From Falsiphaeobacter marinintestinus (GTDB lineage Bacteria > Pseudomonadota > Alphaproteobacteria > Rhodobacterales > Rhodobacteraceae): a DNA stretch of 64,000 nt. Of this stretch, positions 35,101 through 43,763 are shown piece after piece. Numbering within the stretch: position 1 is the first letter of the stretch; every line of letters starts with the position of its first letter. The stretch covers positions 496,001 to 560,000 of the forward strand of contig NZ_VOGO01000002.1 in NCBI RefSeq assembly GCF_007923355.1, read 5' to 3'. The translations under genes were made by a program, and so were the position numbers. Under the pieces are notes generated by a model. It ran no database searches and had not been told where the DNA came from. It saw only the letters and a list, made by a program, of their open reading frames with translations.

Positions 35101-36071
35101 CCGAACAATTGCCCAGCCAGTCGGGCTTTGTCGCGCCGGTGCCTGTGCTGCCGCTGTTTCTGGACTTGCCGCTGATGACAGGGGATGAGGTTGAACATGC
35201 GCCCCATATCGCCTGTACGGCAACGCCGTGGCCGGGCACGGTTGCAGTCTATTCTTCAGGGTCTGACGAAAACTATGCATTGGGCGAAATCCTTGCCGCA
35301 CGGTCTGTGATCGGGGTGACCGAAACGCCGATGAATGCTGCCGGTGCCGGGCGCTGGGATCATGGTGAACCGGTGCAGGTGCGGTTGCTGAACGGAGCAC
35401 TGGAAGCCAAGGACGCTTTGGCGGTTTTGAATGGGGCCAATCTGGCTGCCATTGGCGACGGCAGCAGCGGAGCGTGGGAGTTGTTCCAGTTTACCGGGGC
35501 CGAGCTGATTGCGCCGGATACCTATAGGCTGTCGGGCCGGTTGCGCGGGCAGGTCGGAAGCGATGGCGCGATGCCGGGCATCTGGCCCGTCGGATCCTGG
35601 TTTGTGCTGATGAATGGGGTGCCTGAGCAGATTGATCTGACCAGTGCGCAACGGCGGTTAGAGCGGCATTACAGGATCGGCCCGGCGCAGCGAGGCTATG
35701 ACGACCCGTCATATGTCCACAGGGTTGAGACATTTGATGGCAATGGGTTGCGGCCCTATGCGCCGTGCCATCTGCGGGTGACTGGACAGCCGGGTGATGA
35801 TCGGGAAATCAGCTGGATCCGGCGCACGCGGATTGATGGCGACAGCTGGGACATGCCCGAAGTGCCGCTTGGCGAAGAAAGCGAAAGCTATCTGGTGCGG
35901 GTCTGGAACGGCGACTCACTGCTGCGCGAGGCCAGCGTCGGGCAACCGGCATGGACCTATTCAGCGTCGATGCAGGCGGCGGATGGAACGGCGACACCGC
36001 GGATCACGGTGGCGCAGGTGTCGGCGCGCTATGGGCCCGGATCATTTGCCAGTGTCGAGATTGGGGCCTGA
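32145..36071 (+). CDS. GTA gp15, tail-tip host-recognition protein (megatron)
   Basis: Largest GTA protein, 1308 residues. The N-terminus is hydrophobic and glycine-rich (residues 1-45), followed by hub-like beta domains. The middle part (about 420-740) is the GTA TIM-barrel domain, seen in FCIGSEMRGLTQIRG, KIGYAADWSEYFGY, DFIGIDNYMPVSDW and WFTELGCAAVDKGTNEPNKF. The rest corresponds to the phage-tail_3 family. In R. capsulatus this protein forms the tail tip that meets the recipient envelope. The frame is intact throughout; ATG overlaps the gp14 stop. Confidence 0.94.
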   Translation: MATIVLSAVGAAVGGSIGGTVAGLTAVALGRAAGATLGRIIDQRLLGVGSDPVETGKVDRFRLTQTGDGAPVTQIYGRMRLGGQVIWASDFQESSTTTGGGKGSAPKPKTTTYSYSVSMAIALCEGEIATVGRVWADGEEVAPDDLNMRVYVGSRDQAPDPLMEAIEGTGQVPAYRGTAYVVMENLSLEQFGNRVPQFSFEVIRPVQPEAEEFAQDLGQIVRGVAMMPGTGEYALATSSVYYSNGQGGQWAANINTPSGKSDFATSLDALSEELPTCDAASLIVSWFGDDLRCGTCSIVPKVEQQEADGAGMPWSVSGLSRAAATPITRVEDRPIYGGTPADGAVIEAIRDMRAAGRRVMFYPFILMEQLVGNALPNPWTGEDGQPHLPWRGRITLSVAPGQEGSPDGTAAADAEVAAFFGTASAADFAVSDGGVTYSGSADWGFRRFILHYAALCAAAGGVESFCIGSEMRGLTQIRGAAGFPAVQALRDLASEVRVLLGPDVKIGYAADWSEYFGYSPDDGSGDRFFHLDPLWADEVIDFIGIDNYMPVSDWRDGEDHTDLKAGWQDIYDPAYLDSNVEGGEGYDWYYHSDAARDAQVRTPIEDLAHGEPWIWRYKDLRSWWSQPHRERIGGVRQEAATDWVPESKPIWFTELGCAAVDKGTNEPNKFLDPKSSESSLPKYSNGMRDDLIQISYLRAVLGHWAQGDANPVSGIYGGPMIDLDNAYVWAWDARPFPAFPNTADQWSDGANYATGHWLNGRAGIRTLASVVAEICQRAEVTDIDTSALFGVVRGYVVEDVSDARAALQPLMLRYGFDAIERDGALVFVMRQGGRATDLDPERFVETSELDGGLEQTRDSEVEMTGRVRVRFIETGADYEVAAEEAVLPTDATHSVTSNDLALSMTRGEGRHVAERWLSEARISRDSVRFGLPPSEMALGAGDVVRLPGDGDERDALYRIDSVEQSGFQLIDAVRIEPQVYLPSEGAEQLPSQSGFVAPVPVLPLFLDLPLMTGDEVEHAPHIACTATPWPGTVAVYSSGSDENYALGEILAARSVIGVTETPMNAAGAGRWDHGEPVQVRLLNGALEAKDALAVLNGANLAAIGDGSSGAWELFQFTGAELIAPDTYRLSGRLRGQVGSDGAMPGIWPVGSWFVLMNGVPEQIDLTSAQRRLERHYRIGPAQRGYDDPSYVHRVETFDGNGLRPYAPCHLRVTGQPGDDREISWIRRTRIDGDSWDMPEVPLGEESESYLVRVWNGDSLLREASVGQPAWTYSASMQAADGTATPRITVAQVSARYGPGSFASVEIGA

Positions 36072-36075
36072 CGCG

Positions 36076-36372
36076 ATGCGCCTGGTTTTGCATGGCGATG
36101 TCTCAAACGCGGCGCGCGCTTTGCTGCGGGTCCCACAGGACGGGCGCGAAGACGTGTGCGCCCGTCTGATCGCCGAGGCCGAAATGGCCGACCGACACGT
36201 AAAGCGAACCGGGCAGGCGCATCCCTTGTGGGGCAACGGATCGCTAATGTCTGCAGCGCGGCGGCGGCCTTTGGCGGATGAACCCGGTTTTGACGATCTG
36301 GCGTTTTGCCAGTGTTTTGAAACCGTTGTGCAGGCCCTGATCCGCCATCACCTTAGCCGGAAGCACAACTGA
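36076..36372 (+). CDS. Small conserved-looking protein at the end of the GTA cluster
   Basis: Protein of 98 residues starting at ATG 36076, five bases after gp15. I do not recognise a characterised family. It is largely helical with MRLVLHGDVSNAARALLRV, a CARLIAEAEMADRHVKRTG helix and LAFCQCFETVVQALIRHHL at the end. Position and strand place it in the GTA transcript. Its last 20 bases overlap the convergent DksA-like gene. An accessory assembly or regulatory role is only inference. Confidence 0.7.
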   Translation: MRLVLHGDVSNAARALLRVPQDGREDVCARLIAEAEMADRHVKRTGQAHPLWGNGSLMSAARRRPLADEPGFDDLAFCQCFETVVQALIRHHLSRKHN

Positions 36373-36709
36373 CGCAGCGTGTCGCGGTCAGGTTCAGCTC
36401 AAGCCGTTTTGGTGGAATCGGATCGCCGCATGCGTCGCAATACCCAAATTCGTCTTCGCCAATACGAGCGAGCGCGGCCCTAAGCCCGGTGGTTTCAGCG
36501 TCGCGCCGGGCCTGCTGCGCCTTGGCCATCGCCTGATTCTGAAGCGCATCCATGCGACTGAGACGGCCGACCGATTGTTGATCCAACTGGACGACCGCCT
36601 GACCGTCCCGGCCCATTTCGGATTGCGCTGAGAGGGTCTGCAACCGCTCACAGATCAGGGTTTTGAAGCGCAGAATTTCCGTATTATTCATAATTTCGAT
36701 GTACCCCAT
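36353..36709 (-). CDS. DksA/TraR C4-type zinc-finger protein
   Basis: Small transcription-factor-like protein of 118 residues. N-terminal helical part (EILRFKTLICERLQTLSAQ) and helix DALQNQAMAKAQQARRDAETTGLRAAL, then a four-cysteine zinc finger with pattern CDACGDPI and CVSC. Proteins of this family bind the secondary channel of RNA polymerase. The short length suggests a DksA paralogue. ATG 36709 and ATG 36691 are both possible starts; neither has a strong SD. Divergent from cysE. Confidence 0.82.
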   Translation of the reverse strand: MGYIEIMNNTEILRFKTLICERLQTLSAQSEMGRDGQAVVQLDQQSVGRLSRMDALQNQAMAKAQQARRDAETTGLRAALARIGEDEFGYCDACGDPIPPKRLELNLTATRCVSCASG

Positions 36710-36769
36710 CACAGGATTGCGATTGGTTTTCCGGTCTCGCACGCATATCCTATGTGAATTGGAGGACGC

Positions 36770-37585
36770 ATGACCATGGCTGAAACGCGCACAAAGATCA
36801 CGCCGGTCGATCCCGTCTGGGACCAGATTCGGAACGAAGCACAGGACATCGTGCAAGACGAACCGCTGATGGGCGGGCTTGTCCATGCCTGTATTCTACA
36901 CCACCACCGCATCGAAAAGGCGCTATCTTATCGGATTGCGGCCAAACTGTCATCGAACGAGATGTCGATGGTGATCCTGCGGGAAATTGCGGAAGATGCC
37001 TATACGACGTCGCCCGAACTGGTCGAAGCGGCCCGTGCCGACCTGATGGCGGTTTACGAACGCGATCCGGCCTGCCACCGGCTGGTGCAGCCGATCCTGT
37101 ACTACAAAGGGTATCAGGCCATGCAGGCCTATCGCGTCGGACATTGGCTGTGGGAGCGGGGCCAGCACGATCTGGCGTATTTCCTGCAAATGCGGATTTC
37201 CGAGATCTTCGGGGTTGACGTGCACCCGGCCGCGCGGATCGGCAAGGGCATCATGATCGACCATGCGCATTCCATCGTTATTGGCGAGACGGCTGTGGTG
37301 GGTGACAATGTGTCGATGTTGCATTCGGTGACTCTGGGCGGCACCGGCAAGGAAGAAGAAGACCGGCATCCCAAGATCGAAGACGGCGTTCTGATAGGGG
37401 CAGGGGCCAAGGTCCTTGGCAACATCCGTGTGGGCCATTGCAGCCGCATTGCCGCCGGGTCGGTTGTTCTGGCAGATGTGCCGCCATGCAAAACGGTGGC
37501 CGGGGTGCCGGCCAAGATCGTTGGCGAGGCCGGGTGTGATCAACCGTCTGTCCAGATGAACCAGATTATTGGTGGCAAGACCTGA
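36770..37585 (+). CDS. cysE: Serine O-acetyltransferase
   Basis: First enzyme of cysteine synthesis: serine plus acetyl-CoA to O-acetylserine, 271 residues. Helical N-terminal domain (VWDQIRNEAQDIVQDEPLMGGLVHACILHH) then hexapeptide-repeat beta-helix from about residue 150 (VHPAARIGKGIMIDHAHSIVIGETAVVGDNV, HSVTLGGTGK). The active-site DH and H residues are present. Start ATG 36770 with GGAGG before it. Ends at a strong terminator. Confidence 0.96.
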   Translation: MTMAETRTKITPVDPVWDQIRNEAQDIVQDEPLMGGLVHACILHHHRIEKALSYRIAAKLSSNEMSMVILREIAEDAYTTSPELVEAARADLMAVYERDPACHRLVQPILYYKGYQAMQAYRVGHWLWERGQHDLAYFLQMRISEIFGVDVHPAARIGKGIMIDHAHSIVIGETAVVGDNVSMLHSVTLGGTGKEEEDRHPKIEDGVLIGAGAKVLGNIRVGHCSRIAAGSVVLADVPPCKTVAGVPAKIVGEAGCDQPSVQMNQIIGGKT

Positions 37586-37635
37586 CCTCGGGGCTGGAGC
37601 CTTAAGGCCAAATTCGCCGATAGCCGAACAAACGA

Positions 37636-37662
37636 AAAAGCGCGCCTAGATGGCGCGCTTTT
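37636..37662. terminator. Bidirectional terminator between cysE and pdhC
   Basis: Perfect 11-bp stem 37636-37646 with 37652-37662, 5-base loop, with A-tract on one side and T-tract on the other, so it works in both directions. Confidence 0.9.
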
Positions 37663-37727
37663 GCTGTATCAGGATGCTGAGACCAGAGAACGCGACCATC
37701 AAGCGACCGACGCGCTCTGTGTCTGTG

Positions 37728-39035
37728 TCAGGCCAGCATGGTCAGCGGGTTTTCAAGGTTCTCGACAATGGCTTTTAGCAGTTCGGCCCCAAGCGCCCCA
37801 TCGATGACACGGTGATCGACCGACATGGTGACCGACATCACGGTTGCCACGGTCAGCTCTCCATCTTCGCCCACGACCGGTTTCTTGACACCAGTGCCGA
37901 CAGCCAGAATGCCCGCATGCGGCGGATTCACGATGGCGTCGAAATTGTCGATGCCGAACATCCCGAGGTTCGAAATCGCAAAAGTGCCGCCCTGGTATTC
38001 ATGCGGTGCAAGCTTGCGATCACGTGCACGGGCGGCCAGATCTTTCATCTCGGTCGAAAGCGCTGACAGCGATTTCATGTCGGCGTCTTGCAGCACAGGG
38101 GTGAACAATCCGCCTTCGATTGCGACCGCAACGGCCACGTCTGACGGTTTCAGTTGCAACAAGCGATCACCGGCCCAGACCGCGTTACAGGCCGGAACCT
38201 GTTGCAGCGCGTTGGCGACGGCCTTGATGATGAAGTCATTGACGCTGAGCTTCACGCCGCGCCCCTCAAGCTGCTTGTTCAGCTGCGCGCGGAACTTGAG
38301 CAACGCATCCAGTTTGATATCCCGGCGCAGGTAGAAATGCGGGATGGTTTGTTTGGCTTCGCTGAGCCGCGCGGCGATGGTTTTGCGCATGCCGTCCAGC
38401 TTGATCTCTTCATAGTCGCGGTCCGCGTACATTTTCGCGACCATATCCGCTGACGGGCCGGTGGCCGGAGCAGGAGCTGGTGCGGCAGCAGGCGCAGGGG
38501 CGGCTGGTGTCGAGGCAACGGCGGGTTGCGCGCTTGCGCCTTCCACGTCGGCCTTGACGATACGACCATGCGGGCCGGAGCCTTTAATCTGGCTCAGATC
38601 CAGCCCCTTTTGCGACGCAATGCGACGGGCAAGCGGGGACGCAAAAATGCGGGTGCCGGACGCCGATGTCGGGGCTGCCGGGGCAGGGGCGGCTGTCTCG
38701 GAGGCCACAGGGGCCGCCTCGACACCCGCGTCGGCTGCGGGTGCAGCCTCGGGCGTTGCGGCGGGCGTGGATGAGATATCATCGGCGCTTTCGCCCTCTT
38801 CCAGCAGGACGGCGATCAAGGTGTTCACCTTGACCCCTTCGGTGCCTTCCGGGATCAGGATCTTGCCAACGGTGCCTTCGTCGACGGCTTCGAATTCCAT
38901 CGTGGCTTTGTCGGTTTCAATCTCGGCCAGAAGGTCGCCGGAAGAGACAGTGTCGCCTTCCTTGACCAGCCATTTTGCGAGTGTGCCTTCTTCCATTGTC
39001 GGGGAGAGAGCGGGCATCAGGATTTCGGTGGGCAT
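37728..39035 (-). CDS. pdhC: Pyruvate dehydrogenase E2, dihydrolipoamide acetyltransferase
   Basis: Core of the PDH complex, 435 residues, transfers the acetyl group to CoA. One lipoyl domain (1-80, lipoyl-lysine K43 in ETDKATMEF), an Ala/Pro linker, a peripheral-subunit-binding domain (about 130-165, [31 protein letters not shown]), a second flexible linker and the catalytic domain with HRVIDG (408-413). The lipoyl domain is nearly identical to that on E1-beta. Last gene of pdhA-pdhB-pdhC; E3 (lpd) lies at 62326. Confidence 0.97.
   Translation of the reverse strand: MPTEILMPALSPTMEEGTLAKWLVKEGDTVSSGDLLAEIETDKATMEFEAVDEGTVGKILIPEGTEGVKVNTLIAVLLEEGESADDISSTPAATPEAAPAADAGVEAAPVASETAAPAPAAPTSASGTRIFASPLARRIASQKGLDLSQIKGSGPHGRIVKADVEGASAQPAVASTPAAPAPAAAPAPAPATGPSADMVAKMYADRDYEEIKLDGMRKTIAARLSEAKQTIPHFYLRRDIKLDALLKFRAQLNKQLEGRGVKLSVNDFIIKAVANALQQVPACNAVWAGDRLLQLKPSDVAVAVAIEGGLFTPVLQDADMKSLSALSTEMKDLAARARDRKLAPHEYQGGTFAISNLGMFGIDNFDAIVNPPHAGILAVGTGVKKPVVGEDGELTVATVMSVTMSVDHRVIDGALGAELLKAIVENLENPLTMLA
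38775..39035. repeat. Lipoyl-domain coding repeat, copy in pdhC
   Basis: About 260 bases encoding the E2 lipoyl domain, closely similar in DNA and protein to 40165-40421 in pdhB. Direct repeat about 1.4 kb apart, a potential site of recombination or gene conversion. Confidence 0.85.
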
Positions 39036-39047
39036 GTGTCGTGCTCC

Positions 39048-40421
39048 TTACCGGTAGGTCACTTGTTTCACGGCAGCGATCACTTCGTCGGTGGTGATCA
39101 GCGCGTGTTTTTCGAGGTTCGCGGCATAGGGCATCGGCACGTCCTTGCCGGTGCAATTGATGACCGGGGCGTCGAGGTAATCGAACGCTTCCTGCATCAC
39201 AACCGAGCTGATGTAGCTGCCAACCGAACCCTGCGGCCAGCCTTCTTCGACGGTCACAAGCCGGTTGGTTTTCATCACCGAGTTGATGATGGCGGGCGTA
39301 TCCATTGGGCGCAGGGTCCGCAGGTCGATGACCTCGGCACTAATGCCGTCTTCGGCCAGTTTGTCGGCGGCTTCGAGCGCGTATTGCATGCCGATACCGA
39401 AGCTGACGATGGTGACATCGCTGCCTTCCCGCCAGATGCGGGCCTTGCCGAAGGGAACGGTGTAATCCTCGATATCGGGCACATCGAAGTTGCGGCCATA
39501 GAGGATTTCGTTTTCCAGGAAGATCACAGGGTTGGGATCGCGGATTGCTGATTTCAGCAGGCCTTTGGCGTCTGAGGCACAATAGGGCATCGCGACTTTC
39601 AGGCCGGGGATCTGCATGTACCAGGCTGCATAATCCTGACTGTGCTGGGCGGCAACGCGCGCGGCGGCCCCATTGGGGCCACGGAACACCATGGGCGCGC
39701 CCATTTGGCCACCCGACATGTACAGCGTCTTGGCGGCCGAGTTGATGATCTGGTCAATCGCTTGCATGGCGAAGTTGAAGGTCATGAACTCGACAATCGG
39801 TTTCAGTCCACCAAAGGATGACCCGACCGCGATCCCGGCAAAACCGTGCTCGGTGATCGGGGTGTCGATGACACGGCGCGAGCCGAATTCGTCCAGCAGC
39901 CCTTGCGAGATTTTGTAGGCGCCCTGATATTCGGCGACTTCTTCGCCCATCAGATAGACGTCTTCGTCGGCGCGCATTTCTTCGGCCATGGCGTCGCGCA
40001 AGGCTTCGCGCACGGTCTGCTGTTTCATCGCCGTGCCTTCGGGCCAGTCTGGCGTCAAGTCGACCTGGGGCGCCGCCGGAACAGATGCGGCAGGGGCGGT
40101 TGCCTCAACGGCCACAGGGGCCGCATCGGCGCCCGCGTCGGCTGCTGGCGCAGCCTCGGCCACGTCATCGACGCTTTCGCCTTCTTCAACCAAGATGGCG
40201 ATGGGGGTGTTGACCTTCACGTTTTCGGTACCATCGGCGATCAGGATCTTGCCGATGATACCTTCGTCGACAGCTTCGAATTCCATCGTCGCCTTGTCGG
40301 TTTCGATCTCGGCCATGATATCGCCCGAGGATACTGTATCGCCTTCCTTGACCAGCCATTTGGCCAGCGTGCCTTCCTCCATGGTCGGCGACAAGGCGGG
40401 CATGAGAATATTAATTGCCAT
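39048..40421 (-). CDS. pdhB: Pyruvate dehydrogenase E1 beta subunit with N-terminal lipoyl domain
   Basis: Beta subunit of the decarboxylating E1, 457 residues. Residues 1-80 are an extra lipoyl domain (K43), then a linker to about 130 and the transketolase-type beta domain ([66 protein letters not shown]). The lipoyl extension is known in alphaproteobacterial E1-beta and doubles the lipoyl groups per complex. Twelve bases separate it from pdhC. Confidence 0.97.
   Translation of the reverse strand: MAINILMPALSPTMEEGTLAKWLVKEGDTVSSGDIMAEIETDKATMEFEAVDEGIIGKILIADGTENVKVNTPIAILVEEGESVDDVAEAAPAADAGADAAPVAVEATAPAASVPAAPQVDLTPDWPEGTAMKQQTVREALRDAMAEEMRADEDVYLMGEEVAEYQGAYKISQGLLDEFGSRRVIDTPITEHGFAGIAVGSSFGGLKPIVEFMTFNFAMQAIDQIINSAAKTLYMSGGQMGAPMVFRGPNGAAARVAAQHSQDYAAWYMQIPGLKVAMPYCASDAKGLLKSAIRDPNPVIFLENEILYGRNFDVPDIEDYTVPFGKARIWREGSDVTIVSFGIGMQYALEAADKLAEDGISAEVIDLRTLRPMDTPAIINSVMKTNRLVTVEEGWPQGSVGSYISSVVMQEAFDYLDAPVINCTGKDVPMPYAANLEKHALITTDEVIAAVKQVTYR
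40165..40421. repeat. Lipoyl-domain coding repeat, copy in pdhB
   Basis: Partner of 38775-39035. Long runs of identical bases remain, for example over the GDTVSSGD and [15 protein letters not shown] codons. Confidence 0.85.
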
Positions 40422-40435
40422 GTCGTGGATCTCCC

Positions 40436-41425
40436 TCAGGCGTAAATGTCGGTCCAGAGTTCTTCAAGCGCGGGCTCGGGGCTCTCGCGCGCGAAATCGG
40501 CCGCTTTGTTGACGATGTCCTTGATGTCCTTGTCGATCGCCTTCAGGTCATCTTCGGTGGCGTGTTTGCCTTCCAGCAGGATGCCGCGAACCTGTTCGAT
40601 CGGATCACGTTCTTCGCGCATCTTCTGGACCTCTTCGCGGGACCGGTATTTGGCCGGGTCCGACATCGAATGGCCGCGATAGCGATAGGTCTTGATCTCA
40701 AGGATATAGGGGCCCTTGCCGGCCCGGCAGTGGGCGGTCGCCTTTTCGCTGGCTTCCTTTACGGCCAATACGTTCATGCCGTCGACGATCTCACCAGCGA
40801 TGCCGAAGGCTTCGCCCCGCGTGTACAGATCAGGAGTCGAGGTGGAGCGTTTCTGGGCTGTGCCCATGGCGTACTGGTTATTTTCGATGACGAAGATCAC
40901 CGGCAGATCCCAGAGCGCGGCCATGTTGAACGTCTCATAGATCTGGCCCTGATTGGCCGCGCCATCGCCAAAGTAGGCGAATGTGACGTTGTCGTTGCCC
41001 TTGTATTTGTCGGCAAAGGCAAGACCGGCCCCCAGCGGCACCTGCGCGCCCACGATGCCGTGGCCACCATAAAAGTGCTTCTCTTTCGAGAACATGTGCA
41101 TCGAACCGCCCTTGCCTTTGGACAGGCCGCCCTCGCGTCCGGTCAGTTCGGCCATGACGCCGGCAGGGTCCATGCCACACGCCAGCATGTGGCCGTGATC
41201 GCGGTAGGATGTGATGCGTTTGTCGCCGTCCCTGGCCGCAGCCTCAAGCCCGACCACAACGGCTTCTTGCCCGATGTACAGGTGGCAGAAGCCGCCGATC
41301 AGGCCCATGCCATACAACTGGCCTGCTTTTTCTTCGAACCGGCGGATCAGCAGCATTTCCCGGTAATACCCGGTCAACTCTTCGGCTGATACATTCGGTT
41401 GTTTGGTCGTCTTTCTCGTCGCCAT
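40436..41425 (-). CDS. pdhA: Pyruvate dehydrogenase E1 alpha subunit
   Basis: Thiamine-diphosphate-binding subunit of E1, 329 residues. The TPP motif runs from GDG (153-155) to NN (182-183). The phosphorylatable-loop region [15 protein letters not shown] and [10 protein letters not shown]-like stretch (GKGGSMHM) are conserved. First gene of the operon. An inverted repeat 30 bases before the start is shared with the lpd leader. Confidence 0.97.
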   Translation of the reverse strand: MATRKTTKQPNVSAEELTGYYREMLLIRRFEEKAGQLYGMGLIGGFCHLYIGQEAVVVGLEAAARDGDKRITSYRDHGHMLACGMDPAGVMAELTGREGGLSKGKGGSMHMFSKEKHFYGGHGIVGAQVPLGAGLAFADKYKGNDNVTFAYFGDGAANQGQIYETFNMAALWDLPVIFVIENNQYAMGTAQKRSTSTPDLYTRGEAFGIAGEIVDGMNVLAVKEASEKATAHCRAGKGPYILEIKTYRYRGHSMSDPAKYRSREEVQKMREERDPIEQVRGILLEGKHATEDDLKAIDKDIKDIVNKAADFARESPEPALEELWTDIYA

Positions 41426-41454
41426 CTCTAAGCGCTCCCCCCGATGCTAGAAGG

Positions 41455-41472
41455 TAGTTTAGTGTTAAACTA
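41455..41472. promoter_or_regulatory. Inverted repeat before pdhA, shared with lpd
   Basis: TAGTTTA-GTGT-TAAACTA, perfect 7-bp arms and 4-base spacer, 29 bases upstream of the pdhA start. The same arms occur at 62275-62294, at nearly the same distance from lpd. Probable repressor or activator site; regulator unknown. Confidence 0.75.
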
Positions 41473-41578
41473 TCTCTTAAAGGAAATCGGCGTGGCTGGC
41501 GAGAGATAATATGACGCGGGGGAAGAAAATGCCGTTCCAGGCACATTCCTCTGCGAATTCAGGAATTTGAGGGGAAGG

Positions 41579-41878
41579 TCAGCGGATGACGATTTCGTCG
41601 GCGCGCAACAGGCCCAGAACCGACCGCGCCTGTTGATCCAGAAGGTCCAGATCAAGATAGTCGTCAGACAGGCGGCGGGTCAGGTTTTCGGTTTCCGCGA
41701 TTTCTGCGTTCAGCCGGTCAAGTTCGGCCCGAACGGTCTCAGCTTCGGCGGCGATCTCGGCACGCCGAAACACGCCGTAATCGCCCTGCACGGCCGCGAA
41801 GGTAAAATAGGCGCCCAACGCAAAGGCGATGGCGAAAAAGATCAATGTACCGAAACTGGGTCTGCTGGACCGTGTCAA
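41579..41878 (-). CDS. FtsB/DivIC-family septum formation protein
   Basis: Small bitopic inner-membrane protein, 99 residues if started at TTG 41878, which has GAGG at SD distance; another TTG at 41920 would add 14 residues. No ATG start fits. A membrane helix (SFGTLIFFAIAFALGAYFTFAAVQG) is followed by a coiled coil (AEIAAEAETVRAELDRLNAEIAETENLTRRL) and a short conserved tail (DLLDQQARSVLGLLRADEIVI). It fits the FtsB divisome linker. Position upstream of pdhA on the same strand is common in alphaproteobacteria. Confidence 0.82.
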   Translation of the reverse strand: MTRSSRPSFGTLIFFAIAFALGAYFTFAAVQGDYGVFRRAEIAAEAETVRAELDRLNAEIAETENLTRRLSDDYLDLDLLDQQARSVLGLLRADEIVIR

Positions 41879-42059
41879 AACTCTACTGCCTCTTCTGCAC
41901 CTCTTACGGGTGGTCGTCAAAACTATGACACGGTTGATTCGTCATGTGAATCCCTGAAATTCTGGAAATCGGATGTGACCCGGCGTTTACGTTGAACCGT
42001 TGCCAATCTGCCGCCAATGTCGACGCATTACTGTTTCTGGCAGCCGGGGAGGACACGCC

Positions 42060-43679
42060 ATGACCCTTTCACTACCGCGCAGCGACCTGGGCAACCACAT
42101 CGTGACCAATCAACCGATTCCGCGCGACGCGCGCGATCTGTGGGCCGGGGATGCAGCTTTGCGTTCGGCCACAGCGGCTTGTGGCGGACGGGGTCAGAAC
42201 CTGTCACAGGTCGGCGCGGTCTATGGTGGCGAAACCATGCTGAACGCCGCCGACGACGCCCGCCGCGATCTGCCGCGTCTGACCCTGTTTGCGCGCTCAG
42301 GGCGTCGGCTGGACGAGGTCGCGTTCACACCCGGCTATCACACCTGTCTGGGAACCGGGATTGAACAGGGTTATGCATCGCAACCCTGGGACGGGCAGCC
42401 GGGGGGGCACGTCAGCCACGCGGCACACGTCTATATGCTCAGCCAGATCGAACCCGCGGTGTGTTGCCCGTTGACCATGACCTATGCTGCCGTCCCGGCG
42501 CTCAGGGCGAACCCCGAACTTGACGCGATCTGGGCCCCACGGCTCACATCGGGCGTCTACGATCCCACGACACGACCGGTGAGCGAAAAACAGGGCGTCA
42601 CCCTGGGTATGGCGATGACCGAAAAACAGGGCGGATCAGACGTGCGGGCCAATTCGACCACCGCCACGCGCGACGGGGATGTCTATCGCCTGAATGGCCA
42701 CAAGTGGTTCTGTTCGGCCCCGATGAGCGACGGGTTCCTGACGCTGGCCTATGCTGAGGGTGGTCTGACCTGTTTTCTTGTTCCGCGCTGGCTTGAGGGC
42801 GAACGCAACGGCATCCGCCTGCAACGGCTGAAAGACAAGCTGGGCAACAAGGCCAATGCCAGTTCCGAGATCGAATATGTCGATGCTTTGGCCTATCAGC
42901 TGGGCGACGAAGGCGACGGGGTGCGCACCATCATCGAAATGGTGCATCACACACGGCTGGACACGGCCATGGCCCCGGCGGGCCTGATGCGCGCTGCACT
43001 GGCCGAAGCGCATTGGTGGGCCGAGGGGCGGTCAACCTTTCAGCGTCGCCTGATCGACCAGCCGTTGATGCGCAGCGTCTTGGCCGATCTGGCGCTGGAT
43101 TGGGAAGGCGCGACGGCTGTCGGGTTTTTCATGGCCCGCGCGTTCGATGGCGACACCGCACAAGACCGGGCATTGGCGCGGATTGGCGTGGCCTTGGCCA
43201 AGTTCCTGTCCAACAAACGCTGTATCCCGGTGATCGGCGAAGCGATGGAGGTTCTGGGCGGCATGGGTTACGTCGAAGAAACCCCGATGCCGTGGCTGTA
43301 TCGTGAGGCGCCGCTGAACGGGATCTGGGAAGGTTCGGGGAATGTCATCTGCCTTGATATCCTGCGCACGCTGGCCCGCGACCCTTTGGCGGGTGAGGCA
43401 CTGAACGCAACGCTGGACGCCGCACGGGGCCACGATCCCCGGTTTGATGCGGCGTTAGAGGCGCACAGGGCCCGCTGGCCAGCGTTGCCAGAGGAAGGCG
43501 AAGCACGCTGGTTTGTGGAAAGCCTGGCGACCCTGCTGACGGCAGCGGCCCTGTTTCAGCTTGCCCCGAATGCGGTGGCCGATGGCTATGTCGGCACCCG
43601 GGTTGCAGGGGCACGTGGGCATATCCTTGGCGCAGTGTCCGGGCTGGATACTCAGGCGATCATTTCCCGGATCGGCTGA
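42060..43679 (+). CDS. Acyl-CoA dehydrogenase, AidB-type
   Basis: FAD enzyme of the acyl-CoA dehydrogenase superfamily, 539 residues. The AidB-like N-terminus (FTPGYHTCLGTGIEQGYASQPWDGQPGGHVSHAAHVYML) and the flavin region MAMTEKQGGSDVRANSTTA to NGHKWFCSAPMSDGFL are clear; LNGIWEGSGNVICLDILR closes the catalytic domain. AidB of E. coli is an alkylation-response protein; others act as isovaleryl-CoA dehydrogenases. Which applies is not decided. Start ATG 42060 with GGGGAGG before it. Confidence 0.88.
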   Translation: MTLSLPRSDLGNHIVTNQPIPRDARDLWAGDAALRSATAACGGRGQNLSQVGAVYGGETMLNAADDARRDLPRLTLFARSGRRLDEVAFTPGYHTCLGTGIEQGYASQPWDGQPGGHVSHAAHVYMLSQIEPAVCCPLTMTYAAVPALRANPELDAIWAPRLTSGVYDPTTRPVSEKQGVTLGMAMTEKQGGSDVRANSTTATRDGDVYRLNGHKWFCSAPMSDGFLTLAYAEGGLTCFLVPRWLEGERNGIRLQRLKDKLGNKANASSEIEYVDALAYQLGDEGDGVRTIIEMVHHTRLDTAMAPAGLMRAALAEAHWWAEGRSTFQRRLIDQPLMRSVLADLALDWEGATAVGFFMARAFDGDTAQDRALARIGVALAKFLSNKRCIPVIGEAMEVLGGMGYVEETPMPWLYREAPLNGIWEGSGNVICLDILRTLARDPLAGEALNATLDAARGHDPRFDAALEAHRARWPALPEEGEARWFVESLATLLTAAALFQLAPNAVADGYVGTRVAGARGHILGAVSGLDTQAIISRIG

Positions 43680-43763
43680 GGTTTTTTCTGGCACAAATAC
43701 GGTTGCGGTTTACCTGAGCCGAAAACCGGGCAATCTGATGCCCTGAAACCAAGGGAGCCCCGC

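Larger units (their letters stand above)
22052..36372 (+). mobile_element. Complete gene transfer agent (GTA) structural cluster, RcGTA type
   Basis: About 14 kb, all genes on one strand, in the order small terminase, large terminase, portal, g3.5, protease, capsid, adaptor, stopper, tail terminator, tail tube, chaperones g10 and g10.1, tape measure, distal tail, hub, peptidase, tail-tip protein. No integrase, replication, lysis or repressor genes are included, which distinguishes it from a prophage. All frames are intact, implying selection for function. RcGTA-type particles package random host DNA and pass it to recipients. Confidence 0.95.

Noticed and set aside
22052-36372. Prophage instead of GTA
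   Set aside because: No integrase, repressor, replication or lysis genes, no attachment sites seen, and the gene order and sizes match RcGTA.
41465-41480. CtrA site before pdhA
   Set aside because: The two TTAA halves are separated by 8 bases, not 7, and one is part of the palindrome.
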